Shown here: piece by piece, positions 26,869 to 34,548 of the stretch
Layout: each line of letters starts with the position of its first letter
Numbering within the stretch: position 1 is the first letter of the stretch
Source: Streptomyces phaeoluteigriseus
Lineage (GTDB): Bacteria; Actinomycetota; Actinomycetes; Streptomycetales; Streptomycetaceae
Assembly: GCF_001896135.2 (NCBI RefSeq)
Contig: NZ_MPOH02000002.1
Location: 1-58,717, forward strand
Reading direction: 5' to 3'
Length of the DNA: 58,717 bases
Program-made: the position numbers and the translations under genes
The notes under the pieces: generated by a model
Seen by the model: the letters and a program-made list of their open reading frames with translations, nothing else
Databases searched by the model: none
What the model was told of the DNA's origin: nothing

Positions 26869-27645
26869 ATGACCACACAACCCCTACGCACCGAGCGCAG
26901 CGGTCCGCAGACCGCTTCCGTGGTGACCGACCTGCCGTTCAAGCCTCAGCTCGTCAAAGCGGTGTTCAGGGACGTGACCTCGTTGCACGTCTCCCGGCCG
27001 GCCGCGTGGGCCGCCGCGTCGGTGACGCGGACCGTGCTGACGGAGATCATCGACAGCGCGAGAAGCGCGGCGGCCGAGGAGGCCAGGAAGAGGCTGATTC
27101 CCAAGGACCTGATCTCGGCGATCGACCGGAACGTCGAGGTGGAGGTGGGATCGGCGTGGTACCTGCACAGCCCGACCTTCCACGGCCTGATGGGCGAGGT
27201 GCGCAGCGCCGATGGTGCGCTCGTGTCTCTTCGTGAGCGCCGCGGGGCGCGTACACCGAGCGGTGTGGCTGGCGCCCACCGGTTCCAGGCCGGGGTGAGG
27301 ACGCTGCTGGGGAGCCGGGGGGTGAGGGCGGTCCCGGCAATGGTCCGCGACCTGGACGGAATCGCGAGCGTGTTCCTGACCGCCCTGGCCCGGGACGCGG
27401 CCAAGGTCGTCCGCGAGGGCGGGGTCAAGCGGTTCGGGACGGTCAGTCTGGTGGTGCCGGGCGAGCCAGCCCCGGCCCCGCTACTCAAGGACCCCCTCCT
27501 CGCCCTGTCCACCCGCCGCGGGGACGGGCGAACCGTTGGCGGGGACGACGTCCTGGCCGCCGTCACGATGCAGCTGTTCGGCGATCTCAGACAACGCGCC
27601 ATCACCGAGGCAGCCGAGATGACACGGAACACGTCGGCCAACTGA
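26869..27645 (+). CDS. Putative tandem histone-fold protein
   Basis: A 258-aa protein in which two segments resemble eukaryotic/archaeal histone folds. In segment 1 (about 26-88) a short helix KPQLVKAVFRDVT leads to a long helix (WAAASVTRTVLTEIIDSARS), then EARKRLIPKDLISAIDRN, which parallels the end of H2A (TRIIPRHLQLAIRN). In segment 2 (about 150-236) RGVRAVPAMVRDLDGIASVF and LTALARDAAKVV parallel H4, an insertion of about 35 residues follows, and RTVGGDDVLAAVTMQLF parallels H4 KTVTAMDVVYALKR. Two folds in one chain could fold as an internal pseudodimer. DNA binding is inferred, not shown. The ribosome-binding site is weak; the gene is bounded by a strong upstream terminator. No signal peptide. 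This is a by-eye family call needing structure prediction. Confidence 0.6.
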   Translation: MTTQPLRTERSGPQTASVVTDLPFKPQLVKAVFRDVTSLHVSRPAAWAAASVTRTVLTEIIDSARSAAAEEARKRLIPKDLISAIDRNVEVEVGSAWYLHSPTFHGLMGEVRSADGALVSLRERRGARTPSGVAGAHRFQAGVRTLLGSRGVRAVPAMVRDLDGIASVFLTALARDAAKVVREGGVKRFGTVSLVVPGEPAPAPLLKDPLLALSTRRGDGRTVGGDDVLAAVTMQLFGDLRQRAITEAAEMTRNTSAN

Positions 27646-28236
27646 TCGGGCCCGCCCCTGCGCTCTGCCCACTGTGCGCGGCTCCCGGAATCTGCCGCCC
27701 GCATTCGGCTCCGGTCGGCTCGCGAGAACGGGCTCGTAGCATGGGCGCGGACCGCCGGCCCAGACCCTGGCCGCGCTGAATCTGTACTCGTTCCGTCCCC
27801 GCTCCCACCGAGGCCGGCGAACACCTCGGGTTGGCTGCTGGCCTCCCACGCGGCGGTCGCCTTCGCCTACGCGTGTGCGCCTGGCGTTCACCACGGTGAA
27901 GGGCATCACCGACCTTGCGCGCTGACGGCATACAAAGCGACCAGGCATCGGCGTCTCGGCCGGATCGTCAGCGCCGACGCCGCCGGAATCTACCGGGCAC
28001 GCGCCCGGCGCCACTGCCTCCCCAGCCATGCCCTTTCGACCACGGGACAAGTCCACGAACGGGTGACGCGAAGCGTTCGAGTGTCTCCCCGCTCCCATCG
28101 AGCCGCACTGGAGCGCCGTCCACCCCTCAATAGAACCTTTGTTCACGATCTGCCCCGGGTCTGCCCGTTACGGGTCCATCCGGGGGCCGTTGTTGGAGCA
28201 CCAGTACCCCTCATGTGCCCCATCTGGAGGAACCCC
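27646..28236. other. 590-bp intergenic stretch
   Basis: No gene is supported. It separates the histone-fold gene from the peptide/ABC cassette and should contain the cassette promoter. A clear -35/-10 pair was not found by eye. Confidence 0.4.
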
Positions 28237-28377
28237 GTGAATCCTGTGCCCGCCCGCGTGAATCCCCCCGCCGCCTTCGAACAGCTCCAGCTTGCCGTCC
28301 TCCACGTGGCGCGGCCCCTCCGCCGCGTTGACGCCCTTCGCAGCGCAGCACGACCGGATACGAGGTGGGAGGCATGA
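28237..28377 (+). CDS. 46-aa peptide translationally coupled to the ABC exporter
   Basis: A GTG start at 28237 follows a CTGGAGG ribosome-binding site with 6-nt spacing, the best in this part of the window. The peptide contains AAFEQLQLAVLHVARPLRRV and ends RPDTRWEA. Its TGA overlaps the ATG of the exporter (ATGA), so the pair is co-translated. It is an amphipathic, arginine-rich, cysteine-free peptide. It might be a precursor or signalling peptide for the exporter, or a leader controlling its translation. No known precursor family is recognised. Confidence 0.5.
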   Translation: MNPVPARVNPPAAFEQLQLAVLHVARPLRRVDALRSAARPDTRWEA

Positions 28378-30374
28378 GCGACGGCAGCGATGCAGACGCC
28401 ATCCGACAGAGCGCGGTCCCCGCCCCGCGCGGGGCGGAACTTCCGCTGCCGCCCGCCGCCGTGCCGGGTGGACCGCACGATGGTGACATCGCCGATGGTC
28501 TGGAGGAGACGTACTGGTCCGTGTACGACGGCGCTGCGTCCAAGGCCACGGTGGGGCAGATCCTCGCGCGTCTGCCGCGGATCGTGCGCCAGATCGGCAG
28601 ACTTGCCTGGACTGCGGACCGGACGGCGACGCTCGCGGTCGTAGTCCTGCAGCTGGCGTCGGCCGCGATGACGGCGTTCGGGCTCATGGCCTCGGTGGCG
28701 GTGCTGCGGGAACTGTTTGCTGAGGGGCCCACGCCGGACAGGGTGCGGGCGGCCGTCCCCCAACTGCTGATCGTGGTCGGCTTCCTGGCCGCGCGCGCTC
28801 TCCTGGAGGCGGGGGTCGCGGTCGCGCAGGCCAGGGTGACGCCGAAGATCCGCACAGCGTTGGAGACGGAGTTCCTCACCCTGACCGCCCATGTGCGGTT
28901 GGAGGTCGTCGACGACGCGGACTGGCACGACGAGGCCTATCGGGCCAACGACCGCGGCTTGTTCTATGCCAGGCAGATCGTCGGCCAGGTCGTCTCCCTG
29001 GCCGCGGCACTGCTCGGGCTCCTGGGCACCGCCGGCGTTTTGGGCGTCCTCCACCCGGCCTTGTTGCCTCTTCTCCTGCTGTCGGTGCTGCCGGTCGGTG
29101 CGGCCGCCGTACGCACCGCCCGGGCGCGCTTCCACTCCTTCAAGCGGTGGAACACCCTGCAGCGCAGGGTGAGAGTCTTCTCCTGGCTGCTGTTGGAGCG
29201 GGACGCTGCCGCCGAGCTCCGCTCCGATACCGCCCAGGGCGCGCTGCTGGAGGAGCACCGCCGGCTGACGACCCGGATCGCCGAGGAGGACACCCGCCTG
29301 GGCGTGAGTTCGGCCGGGCTGACCCTGGCGGGCCGGGCCGTCGGTGGGATCGGCACCGGCATCACCTACACGGCGCTCGGCGCCATGCTGATCGCGGGCT
29401 GGCTTCCCCTGGCCGCCGGCGCGGGCGCGGTCCTCGCCATTCAGGCCGCCCAGGCCTCGCTGACCCGGCTCGTCGACGTCTCCCACCTGGTCTATGAGCA
29501 CGCCATGTGGGTGGATGACCTGCTGGCGTTCCAGGAACGCTGCCGCGACCTCCAGCCGCGCCGCAGCGGGCTGCCCGCCGCCGAGACGGTGAAGACCATC
29601 TCGCTGGAAGACGTGTCCTTCACCTATCCGGGCAAGGACACCCCGGCGCTCAACGGCATCTCCATGACGCTGCACGCCGGTCAAAGGGTGGCGTTCGTCG
29701 GTGTCAACGGCTCCGGCAAGTCCACCTGCGCACGCCTCCTCGCCGGGCTGTACGAACCTCAGGACGGAGGCACGGTCCGCTGGGACGGCGTGAACGTGCT
29801 GGACATGGACGCCGAGTCGTTGCAGGCCCGTGTGGGCTGCGTGCTCCAGGACCCGGTCCGGTTCCCGTTCAGCGCGCTGGCCAACCTGACGGTCTCCCGG
29901 GGCACCCTTACCGAGGCCGACCCGCAGAGGGCCCTGGACGCCGCGCGGGCCTCCGGCGCCGAGCAGGTCATCGCCGGACTGCCCGGCCGGTGGGAGGCGC
30001 TGCTGTCCAAGCGCTTCCGCGGCGGCCAGGAACTGTCCGCCGGCCAATGGGCGAAGGTCGCCGTCGCCCGCGGCCTGTACAAGAACGCTCCCGTCCTGCT
30101 GCTGGACGAACCGACGGCCAGCATGGACCCCCGGGCCGAGCACGCCGTGTACGAGGCGGTCCTGCGGGACAATCCGCGCCCCGATCAGATCACGGTGCTG
30201 ATCTCCCACCGCCTGGCCAGCGTCGTCGCCTGCGACCGCATCTTCGTCTTCAACGGCGGTCGCATCACCGAGAGCGGCACGCACCAGGAGCTGATGGACC
30301 TCCGTGGCGAGTACGCCGACATGTTCACCCTCCAGGCTGACGGCTACAGCACCGAGGCCGGGGAGGTCGCGTGA
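28374..30374 (+). CDS. ABC exporter (fused membrane and ATPase domains)
   Basis: A 666-aa protein. Residues about 80-380 form the six-helix membrane domain (TLAVVVLQLASAAMTAFGLM, LLIVVGFLAARALLEAGVA, LLGLLGTAGVLGVLHPALL). Residues about 405-650 form the ATPase: Walker A FVGVNGSGKSTCARLLAGL, Q-loop CVLQDPVRF, a signature region RGGQELSAGQWAKVAVARGL (degenerate LSGGQ, here LSAGQ), Walker B VLLLDEPTASMDP and H-loop ISHRLASVV. It probably works as a homodimer exporting a product of the cassette. It is intact, coupled to the upstream peptide gene and abutting the HIT gene (GTGATG). Confidence 0.9.
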   Translation: MSDGSDADAIRQSAVPAPRGAELPLPPAAVPGGPHDGDIADGLEETYWSVYDGAASKATVGQILARLPRIVRQIGRLAWTADRTATLAVVVLQLASAAMTAFGLMASVAVLRELFAEGPTPDRVRAAVPQLLIVVGFLAARALLEAGVAVAQARVTPKIRTALETEFLTLTAHVRLEVVDDADWHDEAYRANDRGLFYARQIVGQVVSLAAALLGLLGTAGVLGVLHPALLPLLLLSVLPVGAAAVRTARARFHSFKRWNTLQRRVRVFSWLLLERDAAAELRSDTAQGALLEEHRRLTTRIAEEDTRLGVSSAGLTLAGRAVGGIGTGITYTALGAMLIAGWLPLAAGAGAVLAIQAAQASLTRLVDVSHLVYEHAMWVDDLLAFQERCRDLQPRRSGLPAAETVKTISLEDVSFTYPGKDTPALNGISMTLHAGQRVAFVGVNGSGKSTCARLLAGLYEPQDGGTVRWDGVNVLDMDAESLQARVGCVLQDPVRFPFSALANLTVSRGTLTEADPQRALDAARASGAEQVIAGLPGRWEALLSKRFRGGQELSAGQWAKVAVARGLYKNAPVLLLDEPTASMDPRAEHAVYEAVLRDNPRPDQITVLISHRLASVVACDRIFVFNGGRITESGTHQELMDLRGEYADMFTLQADGYSTEAGEVA

Positions 30375-30918
30375 TGCCCGACTACTCGCCCCGTCCCGCG
30401 CCCGCGTCGGCTGGTGCCTGGCCGGAGACCTCACCGGCCACCGCTACGGCACCGACTGCCCGATGTGCGCGAACGACTTCACCGCCGACGACATCGGCCG
30501 GGGCCTCCTTCTGGCGGCGCGGGGAGGTCAGCAACGCCTACCTGTGGCGCAGCGGCCAGGTCCGCGGGTACGCCGTCGTGATCTACACCGGCCGTCATGT
30601 CGCCGAGCCCACCGAGCTGGACGAGGGAGACGCCGCCGTGTTCTGGCGCGACGTCCTCGCCCTGAGCCGCGCGGTGGAGGCGCCTCACGAGCCGCTGAAG
30701 ATGAACTATTTGCTGCTGGGGAACCAGATCCCGCACGCCCACTGGCACTGCGTTCCGCGACGCGAAGCCGGAACGGACCCGGCGCCGGGCGGGCCGCTGC
30801 CCTTCTCAGCGCTCGATCTCGGACGGCAGGACGAGGAGCAACTGCAGGTGGACGCCCAAGCACTGCGCCAACTGCTGCCTCCCCCCCCCCCCCGGCCGAC
30901 CCGGGGGTGCGACGATGA
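30374..30918 (+). pseudogene. HIT-family protein, frameshifted
   Basis: The protein can be followed across frames. After ATG 30374 the reading moves to DLTGHRYGTDCPMCANDFTA, then back to RGEVSNAYLWRSGQVRGYAV and VIYTGRHVAEPTEL. The HIT motif is NQIPHAHWHCVPR (HxHxH-type), the catalytic site of histidine-triad nucleotide hydrolases/transferases. Near the end a run of 13 C (30881-30893) separates this frame from the one whose TGA overlaps the next ATG (ATGA at 30915); 14 or 11 C would restore it. There are therefore at least two earlier indels plus a slippery tract. Confidence 0.7.
30881..30893. repeat. Run of 13 C at the end of the HIT gene
   Basis: The homopolymer lies within the HIT coding sequence, just before its stop. 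Tract length decides whether the HIT frame ends at the ATGA junction with the phosphotransferase gene. Both phase variation and miscalled length are possible. Confidence 0.7.
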
Positions 30919-31693
30919 ACAGCGCCGAGTCGGACGTGATGGTCGTGGCGGGGATCCTGACGCTGTTTTACCGGATCATCCCGACCGTGGCTGGCGAAGG
31001 TCCTGCAGTGACCGCGACCCGCAACTACGTGGCCCGGGACAGCGACGGAGCCCGGTGGTTCCTGACGCCCGCTGCACGGCACCGATTTGGCACCGGAGCG
31101 GGAGAGGGCGGTCTTCCAACGGATCGGCGTACTGGCCCGCCGCATCCACCAGTCCTCTCCCCCACGGCCCGCTCCTGTCGGCAGCGGCCCGGCTGTCACC
31201 AAGGCCGACCGGCACCTGGCCGCGGCGCGGTCTCATCTCCTGCCGGGCGATGAGGAGTTCATCCGCGACCTCGTCCGGCAGGCCAAGGACGTGCCACCGC
31301 TGGAGTGGGTGGACCCACGGCGATTTCCAGCTCCGCAACATCCTCTCGACCCCTGACACCGCCGACGACACGGACGACCTTGAGGTCGTCGTGGCGGTAA
31401 TCGACCTCGAGCGCAGCGAGCCTGGACCGGCCGTACGGGATCTGGTCCGCCTGTCCGACGCCTGGGCCGCCCGCCCGGACCTGTTCGAGGCGTTTCTGGC
31501 CGGGTACGGCAGGCCCCTGACCGCCGCCGAACAGGGGCGCCTCGTCATCGACGCAGCTCTGGATTCCGTGAGCGGGATTGCCTACGGCGCCGCCCACAGT
31601 GACCCCGAGCTGGTCGAACGCGGCCGGCGGACCCTGGCCCGCCTGCGCGCCGAGCACCGTGCCGCCCTCTCACCGAAAGGAGATGCCTCGTGA
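30915..31693 (+). pseudogene. Aminoglycoside-phosphotransferase-fold kinase, frameshifted
   Basis: Three frames are needed to read it. The first is MNSAESDVMVVAGILTLFYR to RNYVARDSDGARWFL. From about 31085 a second frame gives APERERAVFQRIGVLARRIH and PGDEEFIRDLVRQAKDVPPL. From about 31310 a third gives WTHGDFQLRNIL, the catalytic HGDxxxxN loop of the APH family, followed by VVAVIDLERSEPGPAVRDLV with the IDLE metal-binding Asp. Such kinases phosphorylate small molecules. The end overlaps the next start (ATG 31690). As it stands it cannot make an intact enzyme. Confidence 0.72.
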
Positions 31694-32213
31694 ACGCCGA
31701 CACGGCCCCCACTGCCGCGGCCGAGCCGCGCGACGTCCACGGGCTGCCGCTGGTCCGCGCGGCAACCCCCGCTGACGCCGAAGCCATCACCCGGATGCGC
31801 TCCGAACATGTCCTGTCTGCACCGTTCACCGAGGACTGGGTCCGGCAGTGCACGGACGAGCTGGCGCCACGGCTCACGCCGGAGGGAGACGCCCAGGCCA
31901 TCGTCGTCGACGCCGCGGACGGCACGATGGCCGCCTGTGCCCTCGGCCTGATCCACCCCGTGCTCCGGCCCCGGCCTACCCCCGAGGCCGGGCAGCCCGC
32001 GTACAGCTGGTCGCCACGCACCCGGACCACCGGCGTCGCGGTTACGCCCGGGCCGTCGTGTCCGCACTCCTGGACCACCTCGCAGCCGTTGAGGACGTCA
32101 CGCGGTTCGAGCTGCACACCAGCCCGGAGGCCGCGCCCCTGTACCGAGAGCTCGGCTTCAGCGGCAGCCCGGCACTGATGCGGATGACCCGCCACCGTCA
32201 ACGTGCTGGTGTC
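31690..32213 (+). pseudogene. GNAT acetyltransferase, frameshifted and running into NUDIX
   Basis: From ATG 31690 the N-terminal part is LPLVRAATPADAEAITRMRS to VVDAADGTMAACALGLIHPV. An indel near 31999 shifts the frame; ARVQLVATHPDHRRRGYARA then carries the acetyl-CoA site, and FELHTSPEAAPLYRELGFSG the family end. That second frame has no stop and continues into the NUDIX gene, so without the indel the two would be one GNAT-NUDIX polypeptide unless NUDIX starts separately at GTG 32214. Confidence 0.68.
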
Positions 32214-32729
32214 GTGCCCGGTGCGCAGCCGGACTCGACGTGGATGCCGCCGCAGCAGTACGCCGACGCACTGCCCCGGGCGGCCGCGTACGTGTGCCTC
32301 TACGTCACCGACGAGGACGACCGGCCGCTCCAACTCCACTCCGTCTACTCCCCCGGCCACCCCTGGCACATGGTCGGCGGCGCGATGGATCTGGGCGAGC
32401 GGCCCTGGGACGCGGTGGTGCGCGAGTGCCGGGAAGAGACCGGCATGACCGCCGCGGGTCCGCCCCGGCTGCTGGCCACCGTGTACGGGCAGCCCCGGGA
32501 GAAGCGTCCGTACAGCACGCTGCAGCTGATCTTCGACGGCGGTCACCTCACCGCTGAACAGATCCGGGGCATCACCCTCAATCCGCGCGAGCACGACGAG
32601 GTCCGCGTCCTGCCCGGGGCCGAGTGGGAGGCGTTGATGCCGGCCCGCAATTTCGTGCGGCCGCGCGCCGTGGAGGAGGCCCGCCGCACCGGCGTGGCCG
32701 CATACGTCGACACCTGGGGGAACTCGTGA
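32214..32729 (+). CDS. NUDIX hydrolase
   Basis: A 171-aa protein from GTG 32214, or the C-terminal domain of a GNAT-NUDIX fusion. The Nudix box is GGAMDLGERPWDAVVRECRE plus ETG, close to GX5EX7REUXEEXGU. It is preceded by a beta-rich start (AAYVCLYVTDEDDRPLQLHS) and followed by LLATVYGQPREKRPYSTLQL. Such enzymes hydrolyse nucleoside diphosphates linked to another group. Its stop overlaps the next start (GTGA), so it is coupled to the dipeptidase-like gene. Confidence 0.8.
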   Translation: MPGAQPDSTWMPPQQYADALPRAAAYVCLYVTDEDDRPLQLHSVYSPGHPWHMVGGAMDLGERPWDAVVRECREETGMTAAGPPRLLATVYGQPREKRPYSTLQLIFDGGHLTAEQIRGITLNPREHDEVRVLPGAEWEALMPARNFVRPRAVEEARRTGVAAYVDTWGNS

Positions 32730-33382
32730 TCGCCGGCAGCATCGTCTTGATGTCCGACCGGAGAGTCGCCGCGATCCCTGTCCAGGAGCGCGGCGAGGTC
32801 CTCCTCGATGCCCGCGTGCACGGCCTGATGGTCGAAGACCGCAAGCAGGACGCTGCGGGCGCCTGGGCCCACGTACGTCAGGGCGTGCTCACGCGGCTCC
32901 AGCAGGCGCAATCGCTGCTCCCTGGCGGTGTGCGGTTGCTGTTCATCGAGTGCTACCGGCCCCCGTCCCTGCAGCGCCGGTACTTCGAGGAGTACTCCGA
33001 CGAGCTCGCGCGCGCCCATCCGGACTGGCAGGCCGCCGCGATCCGGGAGGCCGCCAGCCGCTTCGTATCACCTCCGGAGATCGCACCGCACTCCGCCGGC
33101 GCAGCCGTCGACGTGATCCTGATCGACCACCATGGCCGCGAACTGGACATGGGTACCCGGGTCAACGCGTCTTCGGAGGAATCTTCCGGCGCCTGCTACA
33201 CCAACGCCCCCAACCGTGGCGCCCGCGCCCGCACGAACCGGGCCACCATGGGCAGCGCGCTGCCCATCGCAGGGTTGATCAACTACGGCACGGAGTGGTG
33301 GAGCTGGTCGTTCGGCGACCGGTACTGGGCGCTGCAAATCCAGCAGCCGGCCGCCCTCTACGGCCCCGTCGAACTGCCCTGA
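32726..33382 (+). CDS. VanX-like D-Ala-D-Ala dipeptidase family protein with an altered metal site
   Basis: A 218-aa protein from GTG 32726, which overlaps the NUDIX stop; ATG 32750 is an alternative. Family M15D landmarks are present: FIECYRPPSLQRRYFEEYSD, the SxHxxGxxxD zinc motif as APHSAGAAVDVILIDHHG, MGTRVNASSEES and NRATMGSALPIAGLINYGTE. The last motif, normally EWWH, is EWWSWSFGDRYWAL here. The third zinc ligand (His184 in VanX) is therefore Ser, while the catalytic Glu is kept. It may be inactive as a dipeptidase or use another ligand. It is cytoplasmic (no signal peptide). Confidence 0.8.
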   Translation: MIAGSIVLMSDRRVAAIPVQERGEVLLDARVHGLMVEDRKQDAAGAWAHVRQGVLTRLQQAQSLLPGGVRLLFIECYRPPSLQRRYFEEYSDELARAHPDWQAAAIREAASRFVSPPEIAPHSAGAAVDVILIDHHGRELDMGTRVNASSEESSGACYTNAPNRGARARTNRATMGSALPIAGLINYGTEWWSWSFGDRYWALQIQQPAALYGPVELP

Positions 33383-33411
33383 CCCCGCCTTTCACGAACG
33401 AGGAGAGACCT

Positions 33412-33835
33412 GTGGGATACACCCGGACTGACTGGTCCGAGCACTACAACGAGGGGCGAGGCTTCCGACGGCTCGGTGACCAGGAGAAGGGCTTGCTCGT
33501 CGAGCACGCCTCGGCCCCCGAGGGCGGCCCCGCGCTCGACATCGGCTGTGGCACGGGCGAGTTGTCCGTCTATCTCACCTCGCTCGGCTACACCGTAGAC
33601 GGAGCGGACTTCGCCGAAGGCGCGCTCGAGCGGGCTCGCGCGGAGCATGCCGAGGTAGAGGGGGTGCGCTGGCTGAGCCTGGATGTCGAGCACGGCGACC
33701 TGGCGACCTCGCCGAGGACGGCTACGACCTGATCGTCCTACGGCTGTCCATCGCGTTCATCCGCGATCGCGCCCGTGTCCTTCGCGCTCTGGCCGCACGG
33801 CTGCGCGAGGGCGGAGCGCTCGTCATCACGAGTGC
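33412..33835 (+). pseudogene. SAM-dependent methyltransferase, frameshifted and truncated
   Basis: GTG 33412 follows a GAGGAGAGA ribosome-binding site. Motif I is ALDIGCGTGELSVYLTSLGY, with VDGADFAEGALERARAE after it. An indel near 33708 shifts the frame to DLAEDGYDLIVLRLSIAFIR and RLREGGALVIT. The gene then stops being recognisable at about 33835, where a - strand gene fragment abuts. It is the last member of the cassette. Confidence 0.7.
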
Positions 33836-33964
33836 CATCTCGCTCACGCATTGCTCGAACGGGATTCCGATGTCGATCAGCGGAAAGTCGTCGTTCCACC
33901 ACAGTGTCGGCGTCACGCCGAGTGATACCTTGTCGCGACCCAGGTTCGGGATAGTGCCGGTCAC
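33836..33964 (-). pseudogene. Sugar-phosphate isomerase/epimerase (IolE-like), N-terminal fragment
   Basis: GTG 33964 follows a perfect GAAGGAGGAAG ribosome-binding site, and its start overlaps the upstream stop (GTGA). The product begins VTGTIPNLGRDKVSLGVTPT and continues LWWNDDFPLIDIGIPFEQCV. This parallels the start of IolE-type xylose-isomerase-like TIM barrels (GVxPxxWxNDDxP). It is cut after about 43 codons where it meets the methyltransferase remnant, which marks a deletion junction. Confidence 0.62.
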
Positions 33965-34527
33965 GACACTTCCTCCTTCTGGTAGTTCTCGAATGTGGGC
34001 GGATTGGCCCACGACCCGTAGCCCGGCGCCTTCGCGCCGGATGGGTGGGCACCGATCGCCCGCCACAACAGCCCCTCGGTGTAGGCGTCGGGGGAGACGA
34101 CGAACAAGGGTTTGCGTCCGTCACTGGCGTGCGCGCGGTCTTCCCCGGCCTGGTGCTGTCCGGACACGGCCTGCCAGGGCTGGCTTTCCTCGGGCTGGCT
34201 GTCATCCGGGACGGCGGGCTTCGCACCGCTCCGGCCGGGCGCCGTCCAGGCCGCCACGTCCATGCGTCCCGCCAGTTCCAGGCCGTACCAGACGCCGACA
34301 TACCAGAGCTTGATGATGCTTCCCACCACTGGATCGGCGGGGACAGCAGTGGGATCGGAAGCCATCGCCTTGTCGATCGCATCCGGCCCTTCCTGGTTCA
34401 CCGCCGTCTTGTAGTACGTCTCCGCCTGACCAGTTCCCCATAGGTCGAACTCGCTGAACCCGGTCACAGTGGCAGAGAACTTCACGAATTTGCGTAGCTT
34501 CTCTTCTGCGGTCGTTCCTTGCGTCAC
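33961..34527 (-). CDS. Sorbitol-dehydrogenase-type small subunit (FAD-SLDH-like)
   Basis: A 188-aa protein. The opening (LRKFVKFSATVTGFSEFDLW) and GSIIKLWYVGVWYGLELAGR match the small subunit family of membrane-bound FAD sorbitol/gluconate dehydrogenases (PF12318), which accompany a GMC-type catalytic subunit. No twin-arginine signal is seen, unlike many homologues. It sits 21 bp downstream of the ferritin-fold gene and overlaps the isomerase start, so it belongs to the oxidation operon. Confidence 0.65.
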   Translation of the reverse strand: MTQGTTAEEKLRKFVKFSATVTGFSEFDLWGTGQAETYYKTAVNQEGPDAIDKAMASDPTAVPADPVVGSIIKLWYVGVWYGLELAGRMDVAAWTAPGRSGAKPAVPDDSQPEESQPWQAVSGQHQAGEDRAHASDGRKPLFVVSPDAYTEGLLWRAIGAHPSGAKAPGYGSWANPPTFENYQKEEVS

Positions 34528-34548
34528 GATGCCTCCTCCTTCGACGGT

